Translations under genes and position numbers: made by a program
Shown here: piece after piece, positions 34,601-41,172 of the stretch
Position numbering within the stretch: position 1 is the stretch's first letter
Layout: every line of letters starts with the position of its first letter
Source: Streptomyces scabichelini
GTDB taxonomy: Bacteria; Actinomycetota; Actinomycetes; Streptomycetales; Streptomycetaceae
Direction of reading: 5' to 3'
NCBI RefSeq assembly: GCF_011045015.1
Contig: NZ_JAAKZY010000086.1
Span: forward strand, 1 to 41,172
DNA: 41,172 nt
Notes under the pieces: generated by a model
What the model was told of the DNA's origin: nothing
Seen by the model: the letters and a program-made list of their open reading frames with translations, nothing else
Database searches by the model: none

Positions 34601-34857
34601 CGCACACCACACGCCCAGCACTTGTACCTGAGCGCGAGGCGCAGGGCCAAGTGGAGAGCTAAGTTTTCCGCATGTAATTCGGCTTCGCGTGAACTCTTCG
34701 CCTCTAAAGCCCTGTCCGCGTCGGCGATTTGCTTAACTGTGCGCGTCCAGTGGTCCTTCGCGATATCCCAGTCTCCGCCATGCGGCTTGTTCACAAATTC
34801 TGTTACGAAGTTCCGGGACTCACCGCCTTCCCCGTAGAGGTCTACGAGTGTTCTCAC
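34597..34857 (-). CDS. 86-residue protein with two TTA codons, middle gene of the operon
   Basis: The small soluble protein has an N-terminal half rich in Gly, Asp and aromatic residues. It is followed by a long charged-then-leucine-rich helix (about 40-76) and a terminal Cys pair (Cys80, Cys83: KCWACG). It starts at a GTG overlapping the upstream stop (GTGA 34854-34857) and its stop overlaps the next start (ATGA). Codons 61 and 66 are TTA, so translation should depend on the bldA leucyl-tRNA. I recognise no family. The tight overlaps support it as a real gene and as a partner of its neighbours. Confidence 0.72.
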   Translation of the reverse strand: MRTLVDLYGEGGESRNFVTEFVNKPHGGDWDIAKDHWTRTVKQIADADRALEAKSSREAELHAENLALHLALRLALRYKCWACGVR

Positions 34858-35273
34858 GCACTCCCCCCTACAGGTGGCGGAGAACCCGGCCCGCCGGCCG
34901 CACTCTCCATCTCTGCCAGAATATCTTCGATATCCCGGCTCCTGCGCTTATTTACCTGCCACGTCACCATGTAGCCGGCCGTGGCGCCGACGAATGCCGG
35001 TATAATAAGCCAGCCCGTCACAGACAATAAGTAGCCATAACCGGAGTACGGGACGTCACTGGGAGGAGTAAGGCCCACTAAGATTTTGTAGGCATCTGTC
35101 CAGCCCATCAGGAATCCGCCTGTTAGATACAGGGCAAGGATTCCCAAAAGCCACCAAGAGCCGCACGTAATCAACCAGAAATGCATGCGATTAAAGCGGG
35201 ATAGAGATCGAATCTCGTCCCTCAGTCGCTCCTGCAAAGTATCGTCTGGTGCACCGGTTGAGGGCGGGCTCAT
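34854..35273 (-). CDS. Two-helix membrane protein (DUF6313-like), first gene of the operon
   Basis: The 139-residue protein has a charged N-terminus (1-30), membrane helix 1 at about 32-55 and a loop containing WTDAYKILVGLTPPSDVPYS. Helix 2 lies at about 81-106 and a charged tail ends in a Gly/Pro-rich stretch. The AYK-LVG-TPPSD loop followed by LLSVTGWL..PAFVGATAGY resembles DUF6313 proteins of Streptomyces, from memory. Codons 65 and 82 are TTA. The ATG at 35273 has no clear ribosome site, and a -10-like TACGTT lies 6 nt upstream, so the transcript may be leaderless. It heads the three-gene overlapping operon. Confidence 0.78.
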   Translation of the reverse strand: MSPPSTGAPDDTLQERLRDEIRSLSRFNRMHFWLITCGSWWLLGILALYLTGGFLMGWTDAYKILVGLTPPSDVPYSGYGYLLSVTGWLIIPAFVGATAGYMVTWQVNKRRSRDIEDILAEMESAAGGPGSPPPVGGSA

Positions 35274-35279
35274 GTCTTC

Positions 35280-35285
35280 AACGTA
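35280..35285 (-). promoter_or_regulatory. Probable -10 element for the accessory three-gene operon
   Basis: TACGTT on the minus strand ends 6 nt before the ATG at 35273, consistent with a leaderless transcript. No good -35 hexamer is visible at 17-18 bp. Confidence 0.4.
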
Positions 35286-35348
35286 GCGAAGACGGGGCCT
35301 TGAGTCTGCGCCTTGGACGAACTCTCAACCCTTGGGAAAGGAAGCCCC

Positions 35349-36194
35349 TCACCCCGCCCGCAGCATCAAGGCGATCCCCACCACCAGCAAGCCCGCCGCA
35401 GCGACCCGCGGCGCCCCGAACCGCTCCTTGAAGAACACCGCCCCGATGGCGGCGCCGACAATGATCGAGGACTCGCGCAGCGCAGCGATCGGCGCCAGCT
35501 CTGCCCGTGTCTGCGCCCACAGGACGAGGCCGTACGCCGAGACGGACAGGGCCGCTCCCAGCAGTCCCACGCCCGCGAACGGCCGTAGTACGCCGAGCAG
35601 TTGACCGCGCCATCGGTGCAGCGCGTACGCCGGGACCGCCACGCCCTCCACCGCCATCAGCCAGGCAATGTATCCGAGGGAGGAGCCAGAGGCCCGTACG
35701 CCCAGTCCGTCGACGACCGTGTACGCCGCGATGGTCAGCCCGGTCGCGAGCGCCGCGCCGATCGCCGCCCAGTTGGGCCGGTGTCCGCGCAGCCCCCACA
35801 GGGCGACCCCCGTCAGACCCGCGCACGACACCGCGATGCCGGCCGCCGCCCAGCCGTCGGGAACCTCATGAGCGAAGACTGCCGCCAGCACGGTCACGAC
35901 CAGTGGCGCGGTTCCGCGCGCGATCGGGTACGCCTGCCCGAAGTCCCCCAGCTCGAAGGACCTCATCAGCAGGACGTAGTACACAACGTGGATCAGGGCC
36001 GAGGCGATCAGATAGGGCCACGCCCCGGCCGCCGGGAACGGCACGAACGGCACCATGGCCAGCCCGATCAGCATCCCGCCGCCCGCGATCAGAGTGAATC
36101 CGACGAGCTTGTCGGTGATCTGGTGCGCGATCGCGTTCCAGCTGGCGTGGGTGACGGCGGCGAGCAGGACGGCCGCGGTCACCAGCGGGGTCAC
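35349..36194 (-). CDS. EamA/DMT-family transporter
   Basis: The 281-residue integral membrane protein has ten predicted helices in two EamA halves (about 1-135 and 145-281). Conserved features are HASWNAIAHQ early and ALRESSIIVGAAIGAVFFKERF plus GLLVVGIALML at the end. DMT transporters export metabolites or amino acids; the substrate here is unknown. The GTG at 36194 overlaps the ybaK stop as GTGA (36191-36194), so the two are co-translated. Confidence 0.9.
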   Translation of the reverse strand: MTPLVTAAVLLAAVTHASWNAIAHQITDKLVGFTLIAGGGMLIGLAMVPFVPFPAAGAWPYLIASALIHVVYYVLLMRSFELGDFGQAYPIARGTAPLVVTVLAAVFAHEVPDGWAAAGIAVSCAGLTGVALWGLRGHRPNWAAIGAALATGLTIAAYTVVDGLGVRASGSSLGYIAWLMAVEGVAVPAYALHRWRGQLLGVLRPFAGVGLLGAALSVSAYGLVLWAQTRAELAPIAALRESSIIVGAAIGAVFFKERFGAPRVAAAGLLVVGIALMLRAG

Positions 36195-36688
36195 GAGATG
36201 TGCTCGCGGACGTCCACCAGGGTGCCGCCGGAGTGCGCGATGAGGGCCTTGGGTTCCATCGGGAAGACGGTGTACGGGGTGCCCGCCGCGGCCCACACGA
36301 TCTCGTGGTCGAGCAGCGAACGGTCCGCCAGGACACGGGTCTTCGTCCGGTGCCCGAAGGGCGGGACGCCCCCGATCGCGTACCCCGTCGTCTCCCGCAC
36401 GAGCTCCGCCTTGGCCCGCGTGACCTTCTCGGCACCGAGTTCCGTCCGGACCAGCTCCACGTCCACGCGGGACGCCCCGTCCATGAGAACGAGTACCGGA
36501 ACCCCGTCCGCCGCGAAGATCAGCGACTTGCAGATCTGGCTCAGCTCGCAGCCGATCGCCGCGGCTGCCTCGGCGGCGGTGCGAGTCGCGTCCGGGAAGC
36601 GGCGGATCTGCGGGTGCAGGTCATCGAGTCCCAGTTCCCGCAGGGCATCGGCGAAACGGGGATGGGCTCCTGAGTCCGAAGGCGTCAT
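36191..36688 (-). CDS. YbaK/ProX-type aminoacyl-tRNA deacylase
   Basis: The 165-residue protein has the YbaK/INS fold: CELSQICKSLIF with the conserved Lys, then VLMDGASRVD. The GYAIGGVPPFGH loop binds the aminoacyl moiety, and VWAAAGTPYTVFPM ends the domain. The family hydrolyses mischarged tRNAs such as Cys-tRNA(Pro) or Ala-tRNA(Pro). The ATG at 36688 lacks a ribosome site, and TAGCCT 7 nt upstream suggests a leaderless mRNA. It is coupled to the EamA transporter. Confidence 0.9.
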   Translation of the reverse strand: MTPSDSGAHPRFADALRELGLDDLHPQIRRFPDATRTAAEAAAAIGCELSQICKSLIFAADGVPVLVLMDGASRVDVELVRTELGAEKVTRAKAELVRETTGYAIGGVPPFGHRTKTRVLADRSLLDHEIVWAAAGTPYTVFPMEPKALIAHSGGTLVDVREHIS

Positions 36689-37194
36689 GAACGGCAGGCT
36701 AGCTGCCGGATACAAACGTCACGAACGAATTCCAGGTGGCGGGATCAGAGCTCAGGGGCATACGCGCCCCGCGCCTGCCACGTCAGCAGCGTGAGGGCGT
36801 TTCGCCCACAAGAATGACAATCGCCAACTCGGCTGGATTTTCGACTGGTTGGCGGGCATATGCTCGCCGCAAACAACCGCACACATGCGACGGCCCCCGT
36901 CCAGGACTGCAATCCCGATCGAGGGCCTGACCACCAGGAAGCAGGAGCCTTCCCGATGGATACGTGGAACTCTAGCGCGCCCTCGTGCGCCCAGGCGCGA
37001 CCGCGCCTCCCGCTGCGGGCCGTAACCGCGTCGGCCCGTCCTCTTCCCGATCTGCGACGGCTGCGACCGCGTCTCCCGCGCCCCGGCCCCGGAACCCGCC
37101 CGCTATCGCGACTGCCGCTCCGGTCAGAAGGGGGCCGCCTAGCATGGACGTGACGATCCTTGCCCCTGGGCACAGACCACGAGGAGCGAGCGCC
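36689..37194. other. 506-bp stretch without a clear gene; possible Cys-rich gene remnant
   Basis: No intact gene is seen. A near-palindrome GCGGGCATATGCTCGC (36852-36867) could be regulatory. In one plus-strand frame, 37024-37142 reads about 39 codons ending at TAG, with CDGCD, then R-Y-R-D-C. That looks like a zinc-knuckle C-terminus, but it has a stop just upstream and no start. A different frame upstream (ATG at 36957) is also open, so a frameshifted small zinc-binding protein gene is possible. The right end holds the Uma2 ribosome site (GAGGAGCG). Confidence 0.35.
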
Positions 37195-37791
37195 ATGACC
37201 ATCGCCTCTGACGACGCGCGGCCCGACGCTCACCACCGTTACCAGGCGATGCGTGAGTTCCTGGAGTCGATGGACGACACGCTTCCCGGCAAGTTCGAGA
37301 TCACCAAGGAAGGGATCGTCCACGACATGATGGCGCCCATCGGGCCTCATGAGATGACCACTCTGCACATCCGGAAGCGCCTCGAGAAGGTCATGCCGGA
37401 GGAGTTGGTCGCTCATACGGGAACGCCTGACGTGGAAGCCGAATCCGAGGGGATCATGCGCCACCCCGACGTCATGGTGATCTCCATGGAGGACATGGAC
37501 GTCCCGGGTTCCTTCGATCCGCGCACGCTCATCGCCGCCATCGAAGTCGTCTCGCGATCCAACCCGGACAACGACTGGGTCAGCAAGGTTCGCGACTATC
37601 CCCTGCTCGGCATCCCTGTCTACGTGATCTTCGACCCCCGCATCGGAGAGGGCGCTGTCTTTTCCAACATCCACTCGACCCCGAGCGGCCCGCGCTACGC
37701 CACCCGCAAGGACTTCGTGTACGGCGAAGACGTCACCATCGCCGAGTGGACGATCTCCACGGAGAACCTGCCGCGCTACTCAAGCCAGTAA
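37195..37791 (+). CDS. Uma2-family (DUF820) PD-(D/E)XK nuclease-fold protein
   Basis: The 198-residue protein has the Uma2 restriction-endonuclease-like core. Asp92 lies in RHPDVMVIS, Glu117 in IAAIEVVSRS, and Lys131 in VSKVRDYPLLGIPVYVIFDPR. All expected catalytic positions are present. The ATG at 37195 follows GAGGAGCG by 6 nt. Uma2 genes are expanded in Streptomyces and cyanobacteria; a nuclease role is inferred from fold and the biological role is unknown. The gene stands alone, ended by a strong terminator. Confidence 0.9.
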   Translation: MTIASDDARPDAHHRYQAMREFLESMDDTLPGKFEITKEGIVHDMMAPIGPHEMTTLHIRKRLEKVMPEELVAHTGTPDVEAESEGIMRHPDVMVISMEDMDVPGSFDPRTLIAAIEVVSRSNPDNDWVSKVRDYPLLGIPVYVIFDPRIGEGAVFSNIHSTPSGPRYATRKDFVYGEDVTIAEWTISTENLPRYSSQ

Positions 37792-37850
37792 CGCGGCAGT
37801 ACGGGTTCAAGCGGGCGGTCGGCGGACAGACCGCGGCTCACGACGCAAGC

Positions 37851-37886
37851 GACAGGGTGCCCCACCAACGCGTGGGGCACCCTGTC
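37851..37886. terminator. Strong bidirectional terminator between Uma2 and MMPL genes
   Basis: GACAGGGTGCCCCAC (37851-37865) pairs perfectly over 15 bp with 37872-37886, leaving a 6-nt loop. It lies between the convergent Uma2 and MMPL genes. Confidence 0.85.
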
Positions 37887-37915
37887 CGTTGACGTCAGGC
37901 TTCAGAACCGTGGCC

Positions 37916-40177
37916 TCAGACCCGTGCCAACTCCCGGTCCTCGTCCGGGTCCACGTCCCGGCTCTCGATCTCGTCCTTCGTGCGGAGCCCTTCGCCCTCG
38001 ACGTCCACGTTGGGCAGGGCCCGGTCCAGCCACTTCGGCAGCCACCAGGCCTTCTTGCCCAGGAGGGCCAGGACGGCCGGGACGATCGCCATGCGGACGA
38101 CGAACGCGTCGAAGAAGACCGCGATCGCGAGCCCGAAGCCGATCATCTTGACCATGGCCTCGCTGGATCCGATGAAGCCGGCGAAGACGGCCATCATGAT
38201 GACCGCGGCCGCGGTGACGACGCGGGCGCCGTGCTCGAAGCCGGTCACGATCGTCTGGCCGGGGCTCTCCCCGTGGACGTGCGCCTCGCGCATGCGGGTC
38301 ACGAGGAAGACCTCGTAGTCCATCGCCAGGCCGAAGACCACGCCGACCATGAAGATCGGCATCATCGACATGATCGGACCGGTCTCCTCGACGCCGATCA
38401 GACCTGCCAGCCAGCCCCACTGGAAGACCGCGACGACGGCGCCGAGCGCGGCGAGCACCGAGAGCAGGAAGCCGAGGGCCGCCTTCAGCGGGACCAGGAT
38501 CGAGCGGAAGACGACGATCAGCAGCAGGAACGCCAGGCCCACCACCAGCGCCAGGTACGGGATCAGCGCGTCGTTGAGCTTCTGCGAGACGTCGATGTTC
38601 ATCGCCGTCGTACCGGTGACCAGCACCTCTCCATCGGCGTCGGCCTTGACGGCACCGTCCGTGTCACGGATGGCGTGCACCACGTCCTCGGTCTGGACCG
38701 AAGACGGCTTCGAGTCCGGGACCACGGTGATCGTCGCGGTGTCACCGGCCTTGTTGAACGACGCGTCGGTCACCGGAGGCACCGACGCGACGCCGTCGAG
38801 GCCCTTGATCTTGTCGGCCACCTCGGTTGCGCCGGCCTTCGGGTCGTCGCTCGACTTCCCGTCGTACACGACCATCAGCGGACCGTTGAAGCCGGGGCCG
38901 AAGCCCTCGGAGAGCAGGTCGTACGCCTTGCGCTGAGTCGTCGACGTCGGCTGCGAGCCGTCGTCCGGCAGGCCCAGCTCCAGCGAGGAGACGGGCACGG
39001 CGGCCGCGCCCAGGCCCACGACGGCGAAGAGCAGAACGGCGATCGGCCTGCGGATGACGAAGCGGGCCCAGCGGGTTCCCAGGTTCGCCTTGGGCTCGGC
39101 GCCCTCGGCGGCCCTGGCGGCGGCCTTCCTGGCGGTACGGCCGCCGCCCATCAGCCTGCTCTTCTCCCCTGCGGGCCTGACCTTCTTGCCCGCGTACCCG
39201 AGCAGCGCCGGGATCATCGTCAGAGCGATCAGTACGGCGATGGCGACGGTGCCCGCGGCTGCGATGCCCATCTTCGTCAGCATCGGGATGTTGACGACGG
39301 CCAGGCCGACCAGGGCGATCACGACGGTGAGTCCGGCGAAGACCACCGCGGAGCCCGCCGTGCCGACGGCCCGTCCGGCCGCCTCCTCGCGCTCACGGCC
39401 CTGGGACAGCTCGGCCCGGTACCGGGAGACGATGAAGAGCGCGTAGTCGATACCGACCGCGAGGCCGATCATCATCGCCAGCGTGGAGGTGGTGGAGCCC
39501 AGGTCGAGCACGCTCGCGAGAGCGGCGATCGAGGAGACGCCGATACCCACGCCGATCAGCGCGGTCAGCAGCGGCAGCCCGGCCGCGATCAGCGAGCCGA
39601 AGGTGATGACGAGGACGACCGCGGCGATCGCGATGCCGATGATCTCGGTGGCCCCGGTGTGCGGGACCGCCTGGAGCGCGTCACCGCCGATCTCGACGGT
39701 CAGACCGCTGTCCCGCGCGTCCTGCGCGGCCTCCTCCAGGGCGTCCTTCGAGGAGTCCTCCAGCTCCATGCCGGAGACCTTGTACGACACCTGCGCGTAC
39801 GCGATCGTCCCGTCCTTGCTGAGGGACTTGTTCACGTACGGGTCGGTGACGGAGACGACCTCGGAGCCGGTGCCCAGCTCTTTGACGGTGTTCTTGACGG
39901 CCGCCTTGTTGTCGGCGTCGGTCATCTTCTGGCCGTCGGGCGCCTCGAAGACGACCCGCGCGGTCGCTCCGTCGGCGCTCATGCCGGGGAAGCGCTGCTC
40001 CAGCAGGTCGAAGGTCTTCTGCGCCTCGGTGCCGGGGATCGAGAAGGAACTCGATCCGGCCACCGGGGCGCTGGCGGCGCCGACGCCCGCGAGCGTCAGT
40101 AAGGCCACCCAGAGCAGTGCGACGAAGTGCCGTCGCCGGAAGGCGAGCCGGCCGATCTTATAGAGGAACGTAGCCAC
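37916..40177 (-). CDS. MMPL-family RND transporter
   Basis: The 753-residue protein has the duplicated MMPL plan. Helix 1 (about 17-36) is followed by an extracellular domain (about 40-170), a five-helix bundle with MIGLAVGIDYALFIVSRYR, a second outer domain, and a second bundle with MVGVVFGLAMDYEVFLVTRMRE. The GxDY and MDYEV acidic/Tyr pairs are the proton-relay positions. MMPLs export lipids or drugs. The start is a GTG at 40177. The C-terminal tail is polar. It lies downstream of tetR on the same strand (121 bp gap) and is likely its target. Confidence 0.93.
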   Translation of the reverse strand: MATFLYKIGRLAFRRRHFVALLWVALLTLAGVGAASAPVAGSSSFSIPGTEAQKTFDLLEQRFPGMSADGATARVVFEAPDGQKMTDADNKAAVKNTVKELGTGSEVVSVTDPYVNKSLSKDGTIAYAQVSYKVSGMELEDSSKDALEEAAQDARDSGLTVEIGGDALQAVPHTGATEIIGIAIAAVVLVITFGSLIAAGLPLLTALIGVGIGVSSIAALASVLDLGSTTSTLAMMIGLAVGIDYALFIVSRYRAELSQGREREEAAGRAVGTAGSAVVFAGLTVVIALVGLAVVNIPMLTKMGIAAAGTVAIAVLIALTMIPALLGYAGKKVRPAGEKSRLMGGGRTARKAAARAAEGAEPKANLGTRWARFVIRRPIAVLLFAVVGLGAAAVPVSSLELGLPDDGSQPTSTTQRKAYDLLSEGFGPGFNGPLMVVYDGKSSDDPKAGATEVADKIKGLDGVASVPPVTDASFNKAGDTATITVVPDSKPSSVQTEDVVHAIRDTDGAVKADADGEVLVTGTTAMNIDVSQKLNDALIPYLALVVGLAFLLLIVVFRSILVPLKAALGFLLSVLAALGAVVAVFQWGWLAGLIGVEETGPIMSMMPIFMVGVVFGLAMDYEVFLVTRMREAHVHGESPGQTIVTGFEHGARVVTAAAVIMMAVFAGFIGSSEAMVKMIGFGLAIAVFFDAFVVRMAIVPAVLALLGKKAWWLPKWLDRALPNVDVEGEGLRTKDEIESRDVDPDEDRELARV

Positions 40178-40298
40178 GAAGGGGTACTCCCGGTCAGGTC
40201 GTGGGGTGGTACAGGGCAGGGGTCATCCGCCCGACGACGTGAGCGGTCGTGCGTCAGGTACGGCTGGGGAATCGAGAGGGACTTACGAGGGAGAAAAG

Positions 40299-40889
40299 TC
40301 AGGCGCCGAGAGCGGGGAGGACCACGGCGTCGATGTACGAGGTGAGGAACTCCTGTGTCGGCGGCAGCTCGTCGATCAGGGTCCGGGCGGCGAAAGCGCC
40401 GATGATCATATGCAGTACGTAGTCGATCGCGGGGTTGTCCGCACGGACCTCACCCCGCTCGATGGCACGCTGCAAGACCTTGCGCATGTCCGCCAGCTCG
40501 GGCTCGATGAGCCACTCCCGGAACGCCTGGAGGAGATCCGGGTTGCTGTGGACCGCCATGCCCAGGCCCCGCATCAGCGCGGTGTCCTGCTCCATGGCGC
40601 AGTCGTCCTCACGCACCGCCAGGGCATGGAAGTCGCCCCGCAGGGACCCGGTGTCGATCCCGGCCAGGTCGATCCGCTTGTGATGCCGGAGCGCCTTGAC
40701 CACCAACTCGGCCTTGCCGCCCCACTGGCGGTAGAGCGTCGCCTTGCTGGACCGGGTGCGGGCGGCCACGGCGTCCATGGTCAGGGCGTCGTAGCCGACT
40801 TCCCGGAGCAGGTCGAGCACGGCCGCGTACAGCTCGGCCTCACGCTCGGGCGTGAGCCGACTGCGACGCACCGTCGCGGTTTCAGCCAT
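40299..40889 (-). CDS. TetR-family regulator of the MMPL operon
   Basis: About 196 residues. The N-terminal helix-turn-helix is visible: LYAAVLDLLREVGYDALTMDAVAARTRSSKATLYRQWGGKAELV. A TetR C-terminal ligand domain follows. The ATG at 40889 has GAGGG 8 nt upstream; a GTG at 40898 is an alternative. It precedes the MMPL gene on the same strand. Two copies of a shared palindromic operator lie 75-140 bp upstream, suggesting autoregulation and control of a divergent gene beyond the window edge. Confidence 0.9.
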   Translation of the reverse strand: MAETATVRRSRLTPEREAELYAAVLDLLREVGYDALTMDAVAARTRSSKATLYRQWGGKAELVVKALRHHKRIDLAGIDTGSLRGDFHALAVREDDCAMEQDTALMRGLGMAVHSNPDLLQAFREWLIEPELADMRKVLQRAIERGEVRADNPAIDYVLHMIIGAFAARTLIDELPPTQEFLTSYIDAVVLPALGA

Positions 40890-40964
40890 CCCACTCACCC
40901 TCTCCTGCTCCACGCTCGCCGACGCCAGGCTACAGACCAACGTCCACAGCCCCACGCCACCGAG

Positions 40965-40977
40965 CGAAACGGTTTCG
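40965..40977. promoter_or_regulatory. TetR operator, proximal copy
   Basis: CGAAACGGTTTCG is palindromic around its centre. The flanking sequence extends it to CGAAACGGTTTCGT, which is shared with the distal copy 48 bp away. Confidence 0.65.
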
Positions 40978-41011
40978 TACTCCTATGAAGATACCGTGAA
41001 AGCCCCGCGAA

Positions 41012-41026
41012 ACGAAACCGTTTCGT
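41012..41026. promoter_or_regulatory. TetR operator, distal copy
   Basis: ACGAAACCGTTTCGT (6-3-6 palindrome) contains, on the minus strand, the same CGAAACGGTTTCGT core as the proximal copy. Two identical cores in about 60 bp mark this as the regulator's binding region. Confidence 0.68.
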
Positions 41027-41094
41027 ACGTGTCCCGGGTCACACGGTTCCGGCAGGGGCCCGCAGCGGCCGTCGGGGCCCCGCAGGGGCCCTTC

Positions 41095-41132
41095 AGGGGC
41101 GCGGGGAACTGCGCGACAAGCCACAACCGGCC
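41095..41132 (+). repeat. Dispersed Streptomyces intergenic repeat (second full copy)
   Basis: GGGGCGCGGGGAACTGCG (from 41096), followed by GACAAGCCACAACCGGC, matches the copy at about 20219-20259 in order and spacing. GC-rich imperfect stems (41050-41095) precede it. Such repeats recur between Streptomyces genes; origin and function are unclear. Confidence 0.65.
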
Positions 41133-41172
41133 CTTCACCCGCCCACGAACAGAACCCACCACCCCCATAGGC

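Noticed and set aside
37889..40102. 737-codon plus-strand frame opposite the MMPL gene
   Set aside because: Its translation is a charged, repetitive shadow of the MMPL gene, which has all family motifs.

Overview
The window is chromosomal DNA from a Streptomyces-type actinomycete. It has very high GC, many GTG and one TTG start, 4-nt start/stop overlaps and GC-rich hairpin terminators. Its genes include ssgE, rpfB, pmt, tam/tamR and the galTEK operon. From memory, the gene order from tam to the ohr gene follows the S. coelicolor SCO3132-SCO3162 neighbourhood. This is recall, not a search result.

Layout, core part (1-30.8 kb). A trans-aconitate methyltransferase (tam) diverges from its MarR regulator (tamR), with a perfect palindrome between them. 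An orphan NarL/LuxR response regulator and an acetyltransferase follow. Next is the translationally coupled galT-galE-galK operon, divergent from a sodium:solute symporter and a small membrane protein. A second orphan response regulator lacks its phosphoacceptor Asp. Two tandem Pro-rich, membrane-anchored PQQ beta-propeller proteins come next. A minus-strand housekeeping block follows (tatD, rpfB, ksgA, ispE, ABC-F ATPase), then a zinc-ribbon-like protein and rsmI. On the plus strand are protein O-mannosyltransferase (pmt) and two tandem penicillin-binding proteins, with ssgE convergent. The next unit is a Ni/Co ECF transporter (cbiM-cbiQ-cbiO) whose last gene overlaps ohrR, which is followed by ohr. 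A near-perfect Nur-type box lies at the cbiM promoter.

Layout, more variable part (30.9-37.8 kb). This holds a class C beta-lactamase-like serine hydrolase and a protealysin-like M4 protease without a signal peptide. Next is a visibly AT-richer, start/stop-overlapped three-gene operon: a two-helix membrane protein, an 86-residue protein and a DUF6082-like protein. It carries four TTA codons in its first two genes. A ybaK-eamA pair and a Uma2-family nuclease-fold gene complete this part. The three-gene operon is my best candidate for an undescribed system.

Right end (37.8-41.2 kb). A strong bidirectional terminator separates Uma2 from an MMPL transporter and its TetR regulator. Two copies of a shared operator lie upstream of tetR. 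A dispersed Streptomyces intergenic repeat occurs in two full copies (about 20.2 and 41.1 kb) and one partial copy (about 32.2 kb).

How the genes work together: tam/tamR links a TCA-cycle by-product to gene control. The gal operon plus symporter takes up and catabolises galactose through the Leloir pathway. rpfB, the PBPs, ssgE and pmt belong to cell-wall remodelling, development and surface glycosylation. cbiMQO-ohrR-ohr combines metal import with organic peroxide defence.
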